Assembly (NCBI GenBank): GCA_964485695.1
Contig: CAZAKZ010000007.1
Span: 1 to 64,000, forward strand
Length of the DNA: 64,000 bases
Reading direction: 5' to 3'
DNA from: CAZAKZ01 sp964485695
GTDB taxonomy: Bacteria; Planctomycetota; JAFGQW01
The stretch's first letter is position 1, and each line of letters starts with the position of its first letter. Of the stretch, positions 8,615 to 16,185 are shown one piece after another. The notes beneath the pieces were generated by a model that was given only the letters and a program-made list of their open reading frames with translations, ran no database searches and had not been told where the DNA came from. A program made the position numbers and the translations under genes.

Positions 8615-9895
8615 ATGAAGAAGATCACCTCCTGCCTCGTTCTCACCTGCCTCATGATCCTGGGCCTTCCCTCCCTCCTCGCCCAGGATAAGGACGACCG
8701 GCACAAGGAGGCAGTCGAACTGAACAGGAAGGGGATTGGATTCCTGGAAGAGAAACGATACCTGGAAGCAATCAAGGCCTTCCAGGCGGCTCTCGATCTC
8801 CTTCACGACAACCAGAGAATCAAGAAGAACCTGGCCGCAGCCTATTCGCACCTGGGCGTCCAGCGGCTGAAGATCGGCCGCTTCGGCGATGCCAGAAGGG
8901 CCCTGAACCAGGCCGCGGGCCTCGATCCGGACAATCCCAACCTCAGGTATTATCGGGGATTCCTCGCCTTCAAGCAGGGGCGGTATGCCGAGAGCATCCG
9001 GCTACTGAAGTCTTCGCTGGCAAAGGATCCGAAGAAAGTGGCCGCCTGGGTATCCCTCGGCCACAGCCACTACCGACTGGATCAATTGAAGGAGACACTC
9101 GAGGCCTGGGACAGGGCCCTGAGCCTGAAACCCGACGCGCACGGCGGCCTTGCAAAGCTCCGGCAGCGAGTCCGGGCTGAGGTCAGCTTCAAGGAAATCT
9201 CCGTGGCCGGTCGAAGCAAACACTTCCGGCTCAAGGCGGACGGCTCCAGGCCCGGTTTTGACCGGATCGCCATGGAAGTGCTCGGGTATCTGGAACAGGG
9301 CTACAACAAGGTCTGTGCAGATCTTGGGTTTTACCCGGGCGAGGTGGTCACCGTCGTCCTCCATACCCGGAAGGATTTCCAGCGAGTGACCGGCACCCAT
9401 CACTGGGTGGGGGGGACGTTCGACGGCGCCAGGATCCGTCTACCGGTGCGGGATTTCGACAAGCACAAGGCCTCCATCCGGCGGACCCTCGTTCACGAAT
9501 TCACCCACATGGTGGTGCACCGGCTGGCCGGAGGTGCCGGGGTGCCCGCCTGGATCAACGAGGGGATCGCCCGGGTAGAGGAAGGCATCACGGATTTGGA
9601 TGCACGTGAGACCCTCCGCCGGCTTGGGGGAACCCGAGCACTTTTTCCCCTCGAGAAGTTGAACCGCCCGTTTTCCCGCATGAAGAGCGCCGTGGATGCC
9701 CGCCGGGCCTATGCACAGTCCTGCTCCTTCACACACCACCTCATCCGGTCCTTCTCCACGAGGGGAATCGGACGGTTCATCCGGTTCCTGAGGGATCCGC
9801 CGGAAAGAGGGGGCATGCCGGCAGCATTCAAGAAGGCCTTCGGCATCGATTTGTCAGAGGCCGAGAAACGGTGGAAAATGGCTCTCGAGCTGTGA
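8615..9895 (+). CDS. Secreted TPR protein with gluzincin metallopeptidase domain
   Basis: The 426-residue protein opens with a signal peptide (about residues 1-23, LPSLLAQ). Four TPR repeats follow (about 28-175). The C-terminal half is a zinc peptidase: HEFTHMVVH carries HExxH, and WINEGIARVEE downstream supplies the glutamate ligand, the arrangement of the peptidase MA family. All zinc and catalytic residues are present, so it is probably active in the periplasm or outside the cell. The substrate is unknown. It follows the kinase by 71 nt and converges with the sugar transferase gene (17 nt between stop codons). No Shine-Dalgarno is obvious. Confidence 0.88.
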   Translation: MKKITSCLVLTCLMILGLPSLLAQDKDDRHKEAVELNRKGIGFLEEKRYLEAIKAFQAALDLLHDNQRIKKNLAAAYSHLGVQRLKIGRFGDARRALNQAAGLDPDNPNLRYYRGFLAFKQGRYAESIRLLKSSLAKDPKKVAAWVSLGHSHYRLDQLKETLEAWDRALSLKPDAHGGLAKLRQRVRAEVSFKEISVAGRSKHFRLKADGSRPGFDRIAMEVLGYLEQGYNKVCADLGFYPGEVVTVVLHTRKDFQRVTGTHHWVGGTFDGARIRLPVRDFDKHKASIRRTLVHEFTHMVVHRLAGGAGVPAWINEGIARVEEGITDLDARETLRRLGGTRALFPLEKLNRPFSRMKSAVDARRAYAQSCSFTHHLIRSFSTRGIGRFIRFLRDPPERGGMPAAFKKAFGIDLSEAEKRWKMALEL

Positions 9896-9912
9896 CGTGG
9901 AAGGGAAGGGCT

Positions 9913-10578
9913 CTACTTGGCGCCCTTGCCCGTGAGGCGGCCGGCGGTCAGGAAAATGATGCTCAGGTCCAGTAGCATGCACATCTTCCGCAAGTAGAGG
10001 AGATCGTAGGCGAGTTTCTTCTTCACGTCCTCGTGGGTCTCGTCGTACTTGTAGCAGATCTGAGCCAGACCCGTGATTCCCGGCTTCACGGATATTCGCT
10101 TCTCGTACTGACGGTACCGGGTGCGGAAATAGTTGACGAACACTGGACGTTCGGGACGCGGACCCACCAGACTCATGTGGCCCTTGATCACGTTGATGAG
10201 CTGGGGCAATTCGTCCAGATGGGTCATCCGGAGGATGCGGCCAACCCTGGTGACGCGGGGGTCGTTTTTCCGGGCCCAGACAGGGCCGGTATCCGCCTCG
10301 GCATCCACGTGCATGGTGCGCAGCTTCAGGATCTCGAAGATGCGGCCGCCTTCACCCACCCGGCGCTGCTTGAAGAACACGGACCCTCTGGACGTGAGCT
10401 TGATGAGAAGAATGCAAATGGCCAGGACCGGAACGCAGAGAATGAAAAGAACGATGGCCACGAGTATATCGAGGGAATACTTGAGTTCCAGCCAACCGGC
10501 CTTCTTCAAGGTGTACGAGCTCAGGAGTTGTGGATTCTGGAGGCGTGGCGTCAGAGCTTCGTCTGGAGGAGGATTCAA
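9913..10578 (-). CDS. Undecaprenyl-phosphate sugar-phosphotransferase
   Basis: It transfers a sugar phosphate from a nucleotide sugar to a polyprenyl-phosphate carrier at the inner membrane, starting a surface glycan repeat unit. The 221-residue protein has one N-terminal membrane segment (about 33-60) followed by the family signatures QRRVGEGGRIFEILKLRTM, DELPQLINVIKGHMSLVGPR and KPGITGLAQ. It has the short form of the family, without the extra N-terminal helices of WbaP-type enzymes. The sugar cannot be read from sequence. It stands alone here; glycosyltransferases that could extend its product begin 20 kb away at 30112. Confidence 0.92.
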   Translation of the reverse strand: MNPPPDEALTPRLQNPQLLSSYTLKKAGWLELKYSLDILVAIVLFILCVPVLAICILLIKLTSRGSVFFKQRRVGEGGRIFEILKLRTMHVDAEADTGPVWARKNDPRVTRVGRILRMTHLDELPQLINVIKGHMSLVGPRPERPVFVNYFRTRYRQYEKRISVKPGITGLAQICYKYDETHEDVKKKLAYDLLYLRKMCMLLDLSIIFLTAGRLTGKGAK

Positions 10579-11200
10579 GGTTTATATCCCCATTGTCATG
10601 TCGTATTGCGGAAGTCGCAACTCCACGGATGGGTGTCTGGGCTTCCGCGTCGTGGTCGACATCTTCCGGGAGCCGGGTTGGCTTGCTCCCGTTCCTTGTC
10701 TCTATTATTCGATTCGGGTTATGGTCCTTCAGAACTGATGGTAGAAACCATCCGTTCTGAGCACCGAGAAGAAACCCCCTAAAATGCTCCTGAGAGCGCG
10801 TCTCAGAAGCGAGAATCAGAAAGAAACTTTCTGTCTTCTATAGTGGCTATTTGTATCAAATCAAATAAGGGAAATCCAAGAAAATCTTTATTTTCATGAG
10901 GATAGGACAGGAAAAGGTACGCCGAGGTGCTTTCAAATTGAGACTAAAATACCTCCGGGGTCCTGTCCTTTTCAAGAGGGCCTGTTGGGGCCAGTCGTTC
11001 CCGAGTCAAAGGGAATGGGTGCGGCCTGGACACCGATATTCTTCTTCCTCGGGAGTCTGTTTCTAACGTTCGGATAGCTTGAAACTTATCCCGATCTCTG
11101 ATATCGGTTCCCTGACTCGGACCTATCCCAGGGTGGTTGTCCGGCCGCTCCGACCGGGGCGATGCCCGGGGCCGCATCGTTCAGAGCGGATGGATCTCCA
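10579..11200. other. Divergent intergenic region, 622 nt
   Basis: No gene is seen. It is locally AT-rich at about 10790-10960. It holds a minus-strand promoter (10837-10864) and a short hairpin (CAGAAAG / CTTTCTG, 10817-10833) followed by TCTTCT. A TTGAAA at 11079-11084 faces the phosphoesterase gene, without a well-spaced -10. Confidence 0.45.
10837..10864 (-). promoter_or_regulatory. Promoter of sugar-phosphotransferase gene
   Basis: On the minus strand: TTGATT (10864-10859), 16-nt spacer, TATAGA (10842-10837). This leaves a leader of about 250 nt before the start at 10578. Confidence 0.5.
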
Positions 11201-11962
11201 ATGATCGCCATTCTTTCAGACATTCATGCAAATATTGAGGCGCTCGATGCGGTTTTCCTGGACATGAAACGAAAGAAGGTCCGGGAATACTCGATTCTCG
11301 GGGATGTCATCGGATACGGGCCCAATCCCCGGGAATGCATTGAAAGAGTGATGGAGGCCAAGGTCGCGCTTCTCGGCAACCACGAGGAAGCGCTGCTCTA
11401 TTATCCCGAGAACTTCAACGAGAAAGCCCGGGAAGCCCTGGAGTGGACGCGCGATCAGCTGAATTCCGGAACCCACGACCGGGAACGGAATTACAAGATG
11501 TGGGACTTTCTCTCCGGACTGGTGGAGCAGGTGGGAGATGGAGAGTTCTACCGCTGGGTCCACGGGTCGCCCCTCGATCCAGTGCGTGAATACGTCACCC
11601 CCAAGATCGTCAAGCAGCCCGAGCGACTGGCGGAGATGTTCGGTGCCTTTGAGGAACAGATCTGTTTTTGCGGTCATTCCCATATTCCCGGAATCATCCT
11701 GGAGGACGGTCGATTCGCCTCTCCTCGATCCTTCAATCACGAACTCTCCATGAAAGCGTTGAATGGCCGCCGGATGATCGTCAACGTCGGGAGTATCGGT
11801 CAGCCCCGGGACGGCGACCCGAGGGCCAGTTATGTCACCTATGACCGGAGCCGGCTCCGGTTTCACCGGGTGGAATACGACTTCAGGCCGACACAGGCCA
11901 AGATCAAGCAGGTGGATGCCTTGCCCGATTTCCTCGCCACCCGACTCGAGAAGGGAAAGTGA
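11201..11962 (+). CDS. Calcineurin-like metallophosphoesterase
   Basis: The 253-residue protein has the motifs of the YfcE/MJ0936-like branch of the dinuclear-metal phosphoesterases: SDIHAN at the N-terminus, GDVIGYGP, GNHEE, VHGSP and CGHSHIP. All metal ligands appear present, so it should hydrolyse phosphodiesters or monoesters; the substrate is unknown. The ATG at 11201 is preferred over an upstream in-frame ATG at 11162 because MIAILSDIHAN is the usual family N-terminus. It is followed by a 192-nt gap before yidC. Confidence 0.9.
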   Translation: MIAILSDIHANIEALDAVFLDMKRKKVREYSILGDVIGYGPNPRECIERVMEAKVALLGNHEEALLYYPENFNEKAREALEWTRDQLNSGTHDRERNYKMWDFLSGLVEQVGDGEFYRWVHGSPLDPVREYVTPKIVKQPERLAEMFGAFEEQICFCGHSHIPGIILEDGRFASPRSFNHELSMKALNGRRMIVNVGSIGQPRDGDPRASYVTYDRSRLRFHRVEYDFRPTQAKIKQVDALPDFLATRLEKGK

Positions 11963-12050
11963 GGGGGGTCCGTCACATGCTCACATTGATTCTCCGACTC
12001 TCCTCATGACTGGTTTGGACTCTTGCACGGAAAGGAACCCGTAGCCTGAA

Positions 12051-12064
12051 ACGTTCATGAACGT
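12051..12064. promoter_or_regulatory. 14-bp perfect palindrome upstream of yidC
   Basis: ACGTTCATGAACGT is perfectly self-complementary and is flanked by GA and GAAACG, so GAAACG occurs on both sides. It lies 91 nt before the yidC start. It could be an operator; no regulator is known here. Confidence 0.35.
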
Positions 12065-12154
12065 GAAACGCCGTGCTGGCGGCTCCCGTGGGTGTGCGCA
12101 CTCTCGTCCGGGAGGTTCATGGTTCATCCGGGATCGGGGCTACGTGGGCTCGAA

Positions 12155-14056
12155 ATGGAAAAACGAGTAACCCTGGCCATTGTCCTGTGCGTTGCGGTCT
12201 TTCTCCTGTGGCAAATCCTGTATCTTCCCAAGGAAACCCGCAAGAAACCCACCGGCCCCGAGGTGGAGAAGAAGACATCCGCGACCGACCCGGCACCCGA
12301 GAAAAAAAACGGCTCCGAGTCGACGCCCGAGCCTGCGAAACCGGCCGGGCCGGTGGAGACCAGGCAACCGGTGATCCCCGAGAAGACGTATCTCGTCGAG
12401 AACGATCTGTATCGCTGCGTGGTGACCAACACCGGCGCCACGATCAAGTCCTTCAAGCTCAAGAAGCACTTCGACCGAGCGGCCCTGAAGGCCCGGGAAA
12501 AGGAGGATCCGCAGCATTGGCTCGAGATCCTGAGGGAATTCGAGTCGGGAAAGCGGTCCCTCGGGTTCCAGGTCAAGCGGGGAAAAGTGGATCTCGTCGG
12601 AACCGGTTGGAAGTGCATACGCCCTCCCGAATCCATGCACGAATCCACGCGCATCGATTTCGAGTATGTCCTCCCCGACGGCGTCAAGGTCATCAAGGAA
12701 TACCATTTCCGGACGGAAGCCTATGTTGTGGTCATGGTGATCCGCTTCGAGCGGCCGACTCTGACCTCCCCCGAATCCTTCCGGGTCGAGGTCGTGGGGC
12801 CCTCGGGACTGATCCGGGAACCGGCCAGCTTCTTCACTTCCTTCGCCGCCGTGGACCAGGGGGAATACAGCGAACCCCTCATCGCCGAGTTCAGTCAGCA
12901 CCAGAGCGAGAGCGGATGGAAGCGCCAGTCCTACGTGGCCGGGCCCATCCGCTACCTGGCCGTCAGCGACAAGTATTTCATGTCTCTCCTCACCCTGCCG
13001 CCGAATCAGAAGGGCGCCCTGAAATTCATCCAGGCCTTCTCCGGGGTTCTGGTCGACAAGGCCGGCCTCGAGAAGGACCGGGTGAGGCTGGGAAAGTCCG
13101 CGCAGGATCTTCTTCCCAAGCATCAGCTCCTGGAGGTCGGTGCCTTCTACGACGTGAACTTCGCTGAAAACTCCCGCACCACGGAGCTCCAGTTCACCCT
13201 CTACGCGGGGCCCCGGGACGAGGCGGAATTCGAGGCGGCCGGCCTGGACGCTTTCGTCCCCCTCCTGGGCTACAGCAGCTACAACATGTGCGGCCTGTCC
13301 TGGCTCATCATGCCGGTGAGCGCTGCCTGCCGGTTCTTCCTGGACATCTTCTACTCCATCGTCCACAACTACGGCTTTGCCATCCTCCTGCTCACCCTGC
13401 TGGTGAAACTCTGCATGTTTCCCCTGACCCGAAAACAGATGCTCTCCATGCAGAAGTACCAGCAGCAGATGGCCAAGATCAAGCCAGACATCGACCGGCT
13501 GAACACCAAGTACAAGAACAACCCCAAGAAGAAGCAGCAGGAGCTCATGAAGCTCTACAAGGAGCACAACATGAGCATGTTTCCCATGGCCGGCTGCCTG
13601 CCCCTGCTGGTGAACATCCCCGTCTTCTTCGGCCTCTTCCACGCTCTCCGGAGCGCCATGGACCTGAGGCATGCCCCCTTCATCTTCTGGATCAAGGACC
13701 TGTCCGCCCCGGATGCCTTGATCGCCTTCGAGAAACCCCTCCAGATCTTCTGCGGTTTCAGCATCGAGTCCCTCAACATCCTGCCCTTCATCATGGGTGT
13801 CACCTGGTTCACCCAGATGTACTTCCAGCCCAAGCCCGCGGACCCGCAAGCCGCCCAGACCCAGAAGATGATGATGTTCATGCCCATCATGTTCATGTTC
13901 ATGCTCTACAACTACGCCTCGGGGCTGAGTCTCTACTGGACCTTCAACAGCATCCTCGGCCTCATCGAACAAAAGATCATCAAGCGCGGCCAGCCCCGGC
14001 CCGGAACCGCGATCCCTCCGGCCGGAAAATCCCCGACAAAATCCAAGAATAAATAA
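12155..14056 (+). CDS. yidC: Membrane protein insertase YidC
   Basis: YidC inserts and folds inner-membrane proteins, alone or with SecYEG. The 633-residue protein has the Gram-negative layout: N-terminal helix (MEKRVTLAIVLCVAVFLLW), a Lys/Pro-rich linker, the large periplasmic P1 domain (about 75-370), and the five-helix insertase core (about 385-610) with conserved Arg/Lys-rich cytoplasmic hairpin (KYKNNPKKKQQELMKLYKEH), GCLPLLVNIPVFFGLF and a final helix before a basic tail. The start at 12155 is chosen on the family N-terminus. mnmE follows after 9 nt, as in the classical rpmH-rnpA-yidC-mnmE order, but rpmH and rnpA are not upstream here. Confidence 0.96.
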   Translation: MEKRVTLAIVLCVAVFLLWQILYLPKETRKKPTGPEVEKKTSATDPAPEKKNGSESTPEPAKPAGPVETRQPVIPEKTYLVENDLYRCVVTNTGATIKSFKLKKHFDRAALKAREKEDPQHWLEILREFESGKRSLGFQVKRGKVDLVGTGWKCIRPPESMHESTRIDFEYVLPDGVKVIKEYHFRTEAYVVVMVIRFERPTLTSPESFRVEVVGPSGLIREPASFFTSFAAVDQGEYSEPLIAEFSQHQSESGWKRQSYVAGPIRYLAVSDKYFMSLLTLPPNQKGALKFIQAFSGVLVDKAGLEKDRVRLGKSAQDLLPKHQLLEVGAFYDVNFAENSRTTELQFTLYAGPRDEAEFEAAGLDAFVPLLGYSSYNMCGLSWLIMPVSAACRFFLDIFYSIVHNYGFAILLLTLLVKLCMFPLTRKQMLSMQKYQQQMAKIKPDIDRLNTKYKNNPKKKQQELMKLYKEHNMSMFPMAGCLPLLVNIPVFFGLFHALRSAMDLRHAPFIFWIKDLSAPDALIAFEKPLQIFCGFSIESLNILPFIMGVTWFTQMYFQPKPADPQAAQTQKMMMFMPIMFMFMLYNYASGLSLYWTFNSILGLIEQKIIKRGQPRPGTAIPPAGKSPTKSKNK

Positions 14057-14065
14057 GAATAAATC

Positions 14066-15430
14066 ATGACGGACCCCGTGGCCGCTGCCCCGGACACCCT
14101 CGTGGCCCGGGCCACCCCGGCCGGCAGGGGATTCCGGGCCATGATGCGCCTCAGCGGTCCGGATGCCCTTGCCGTGGTGGGGGCCCTCGGAGCCGGTCCG
14201 GCCCTGGATTCGGCCCCCGGAGGCACGGCCCTGGACACCCTGCTCACCCCGGACGATTCCCTCCGGATTCCTGCCCGGATCCTGGTTTTCCGCGCGCCTC
14301 GGTCCTACACCGGGGAGGATGTGGCCGAGATCCACCTACCGGGGTCCCCCCTCGTGATCGCGGCCGTGCTGGACGCCGTCTACGCCCAGGGTGTTCGGCC
14401 CGCCGGTCCCGGCGAGTTCACCCGCCGGGCCTATCTGTCCGGTCGCCTGGACCTGACCCGCGCCGAGGGCATCCAGGCGCTCATCGCCGCGCGCGATGAC
14501 GCCGAGAGGCGGGGCGCCCTGACCCTCACGGGTGGAATCATCGCCGACCGGGTGGAGGCGCTCCGGGACGCCTTACTCACGCTGATGGCGGACCTGGAGG
14601 CCTCGCTGGATTTTCTGGAACACGAGGTGGACCCCGACACGTTTCCGGATCTCGAGAGCCGTCTAACGGGCATCGAGGACCGGCTCCGGTCTCTGATCCA
14701 GATCACCCGCGGAGATGCCCGTCCTTCCGGGGCCCCACGGATTCTACTCTGGGGCCGCCCCAATGCCGGGAAATCCACCCTGTTCAACTGGATTCTCGGC
14801 CGGATGCGGGCGGCCACGGATCCAGCCCCAGGCACGACCCGGGACGTTCTGGGAGGCCGCGTGCAAACCCCCCGGGGGGAGATTCTCCTCTACGATGCTC
14901 CGGGCGTGGGATTGAGGGGCGGGGGCGAGGCGGATCAGGCTGCGGCCCGGACAGCCGAGGGGCAGCGGGAACGCATGGATCTTCGACTGGTCACGGCGGA
15001 CGTGTCCGAGCCCCGGAGGCCTCCGGATCCCGGGGCCGGGGATTGCCTCCTGATTCTCTCGAAGATCGACCTCAAGCGCCGCCTTGATCCGGATGCCTGG
15101 ATCCGTACGCACCATCCGGTGTCCGTGGTCGAGGTCTCGGCCCGGGAGGACCTGGGCCTTGAGGAGCTCCTGGAGGCTCTGGGGACCTGGCGGGCCGGGG
15201 CCAGTCCGGATCAGGACGGGGTGGTTTCGGCGGGACGCCTGCAGGCGCTGTTTCACAAGGCCCTCGAGGATCTGGCTTGCCTCCGAGAGGCACACCGGGA
15301 AGGATTCGGGGCCGAGTGCCTGAGCCTCCACCTCCGGGCTCTGGTTTCCGCCCTCGAGGAGGTGACGGGCAGGGTCTTCACCGAGGAGGTGCTGGACAGC
15401 ATTTTTTCTCGGTTTTGCATCGGAAAATGA
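14066..15430 (+). CDS. mnmE: tRNA uridine-5-carboxymethylaminomethyl modification GTPase MnmE
   Basis: MnmE with MnmG modifies the wobble uridine of several tRNAs. The 454-residue protein has the full three-domain layout: N-terminal folate-binding domain with SYTGEDVAEIHLPGSP and GEFTRRAYLSGRLDLTRAEG, helical domain, G domain (about 230-350), and the C-terminal FCIGK with the functional cysteine. G1 is GRPNAGKS, G2 PGTTRD and G4 SKID. G3 is DAPG instead of DTAG, and the following switch-II stretch (GVGLRGGGEADQ) departs from the usual family pattern. A second, shortened homologue lies at 60391. It is probably cotranscribed with yidC (9-nt gap). Confidence 0.95.
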   Translation: MTDPVAAAPDTLVARATPAGRGFRAMMRLSGPDALAVVGALGAGPALDSAPGGTALDTLLTPDDSLRIPARILVFRAPRSYTGEDVAEIHLPGSPLVIAAVLDAVYAQGVRPAGPGEFTRRAYLSGRLDLTRAEGIQALIAARDDAERRGALTLTGGIIADRVEALRDALLTLMADLEASLDFLEHEVDPDTFPDLESRLTGIEDRLRSLIQITRGDARPSGAPRILLWGRPNAGKSTLFNWILGRMRAATDPAPGTTRDVLGGRVQTPRGEILLYDAPGVGLRGGGEADQAAARTAEGQRERMDLRLVTADVSEPRRPPDPGAGDCLLILSKIDLKRRLDPDAWIRTHHPVSVVEVSAREDLGLEELLEALGTWRAGASPDQDGVVSAGRLQALFHKALEDLACLREAHREGFGAECLSLHLRALVSALEEVTGRVFTEEVLDSIFSRFCIGK

Positions 15431-15530
15431 GGCCCAAGGCCCGTTCTGGTGCGGGAAATCCCCACCCAGACCCCCCCCAAAAATAACCTACCCATCCGTT
15501 GTGGATTTTAAATTCTTATTCCCCAATATC

Positions 15531-15558
15531 TTGACAACCCAGACCCAAACGCTACATT
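15531..15558 (+). promoter_or_regulatory. Promoter of nrdR-smc
   Basis: TTGACA (15531-15536), 16-nt spacer, TACATT (15553-15558). The sequence CCCCAATATCTTGACA (15521-15536) overlaps the -35 and partly resembles an NrdR box (about 10 of 16 positions). Confidence 0.65.
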
Positions 15559-15627
15559 GCTCACCATGCCGCATAAATCCCAGGGACTTCGGGCAAATTA
15601 GTCCGATTTGGCTCCTCATCCAGCTCC

Positions 15628-16185
15628 ATGCGTTGCCCCTTTTGCAAAGCCGATAATGACAAGGTCATAGACTCCCGATCTTCCACCGGGGGCGCTGTGA
15701 TCCGTCGCCGTCGGCAATGCCTCCTCTGCAACCGGCGCTACACCACGTACGAGCGCGTGGAAGAGCTTCCGCTCCGGGTGGTGAAAAAGGATGGACGGAG
15801 GGTCCCTTTCGACCGGCAAAGGATTCTCCAGGGAATGCTGAAGGCCTGCGAAAAGCGCCCCATTAGCTTTCATCAGCTCGAAACAATCACGGACCGCATC
15901 GAAACCCAGATCAACGAGATGTTCGAGCGCGAGGTCGGGGCCAAGATGATCGGCCACATGGTCATGGACGAACTGAATCGTCTGGACCCGGTGGCCTACG
16001 TTCGATTCGCATCCGTCTACCGCGAATTCAAGGATGTGCATGAGTTCGTGGAGGAGGTGCAACCTCTCCTGCAGAACCGTCTCCCCGATGATCCTCCTCC
16101 CGACGCCCTCCGGACAGATCCAGGAGTCCCGGGGCAGGGAGGGGCGGCCTCGGAGGCGGAGTTCCAGGTGGAGGACCGCACATGA
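15628..16185 (+). CDS. nrdR: Transcriptional repressor NrdR
   Basis: NrdR is the ATP/dATP-sensing repressor of ribonucleotide reductase genes. The zinc ribbon uses Cys3, Cys6, Cys31 and Cys34 (MRCPFC and CLLC), followed by the conserved RRRRQC and RRYTTYER segments and then an ATP-cone (about 48-138, VVKKDGRRVPFDRQRILQGM). A Pro/Asp-rich tail of about 35 residues (DDPPPDALRTDPGVPGQGG) is longer than usual. No ribonucleotide reductase gene lies in the window. The stop overlaps the smc start by 4 nt, so the two are translationally coupled. Confidence 0.96.
   Translation: MRCPFCKADNDKVIDSRSSTGGAVIRRRRQCLLCNRRYTTYERVEELPLRVVKKDGRRVPFDRQRILQGMLKACEKRPISFHQLETITDRIETQINEMFEREVGAKMIGHMVMDELNRLDPVAYVRFASVYREFKDVHEFVEEVQPLLQNRLPDDPPPDALRTDPGVPGQGGAASEAEFQVEDRT

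Noticed and set aside
12140..14335. 731-codon open frame antisense to yidC/mnmE
   Set aside because: Composition is the mirror of the yidC codons (His/Asp/Glu/Gly-rich), with no domain; YidC and MnmE on the plus strand are certain.
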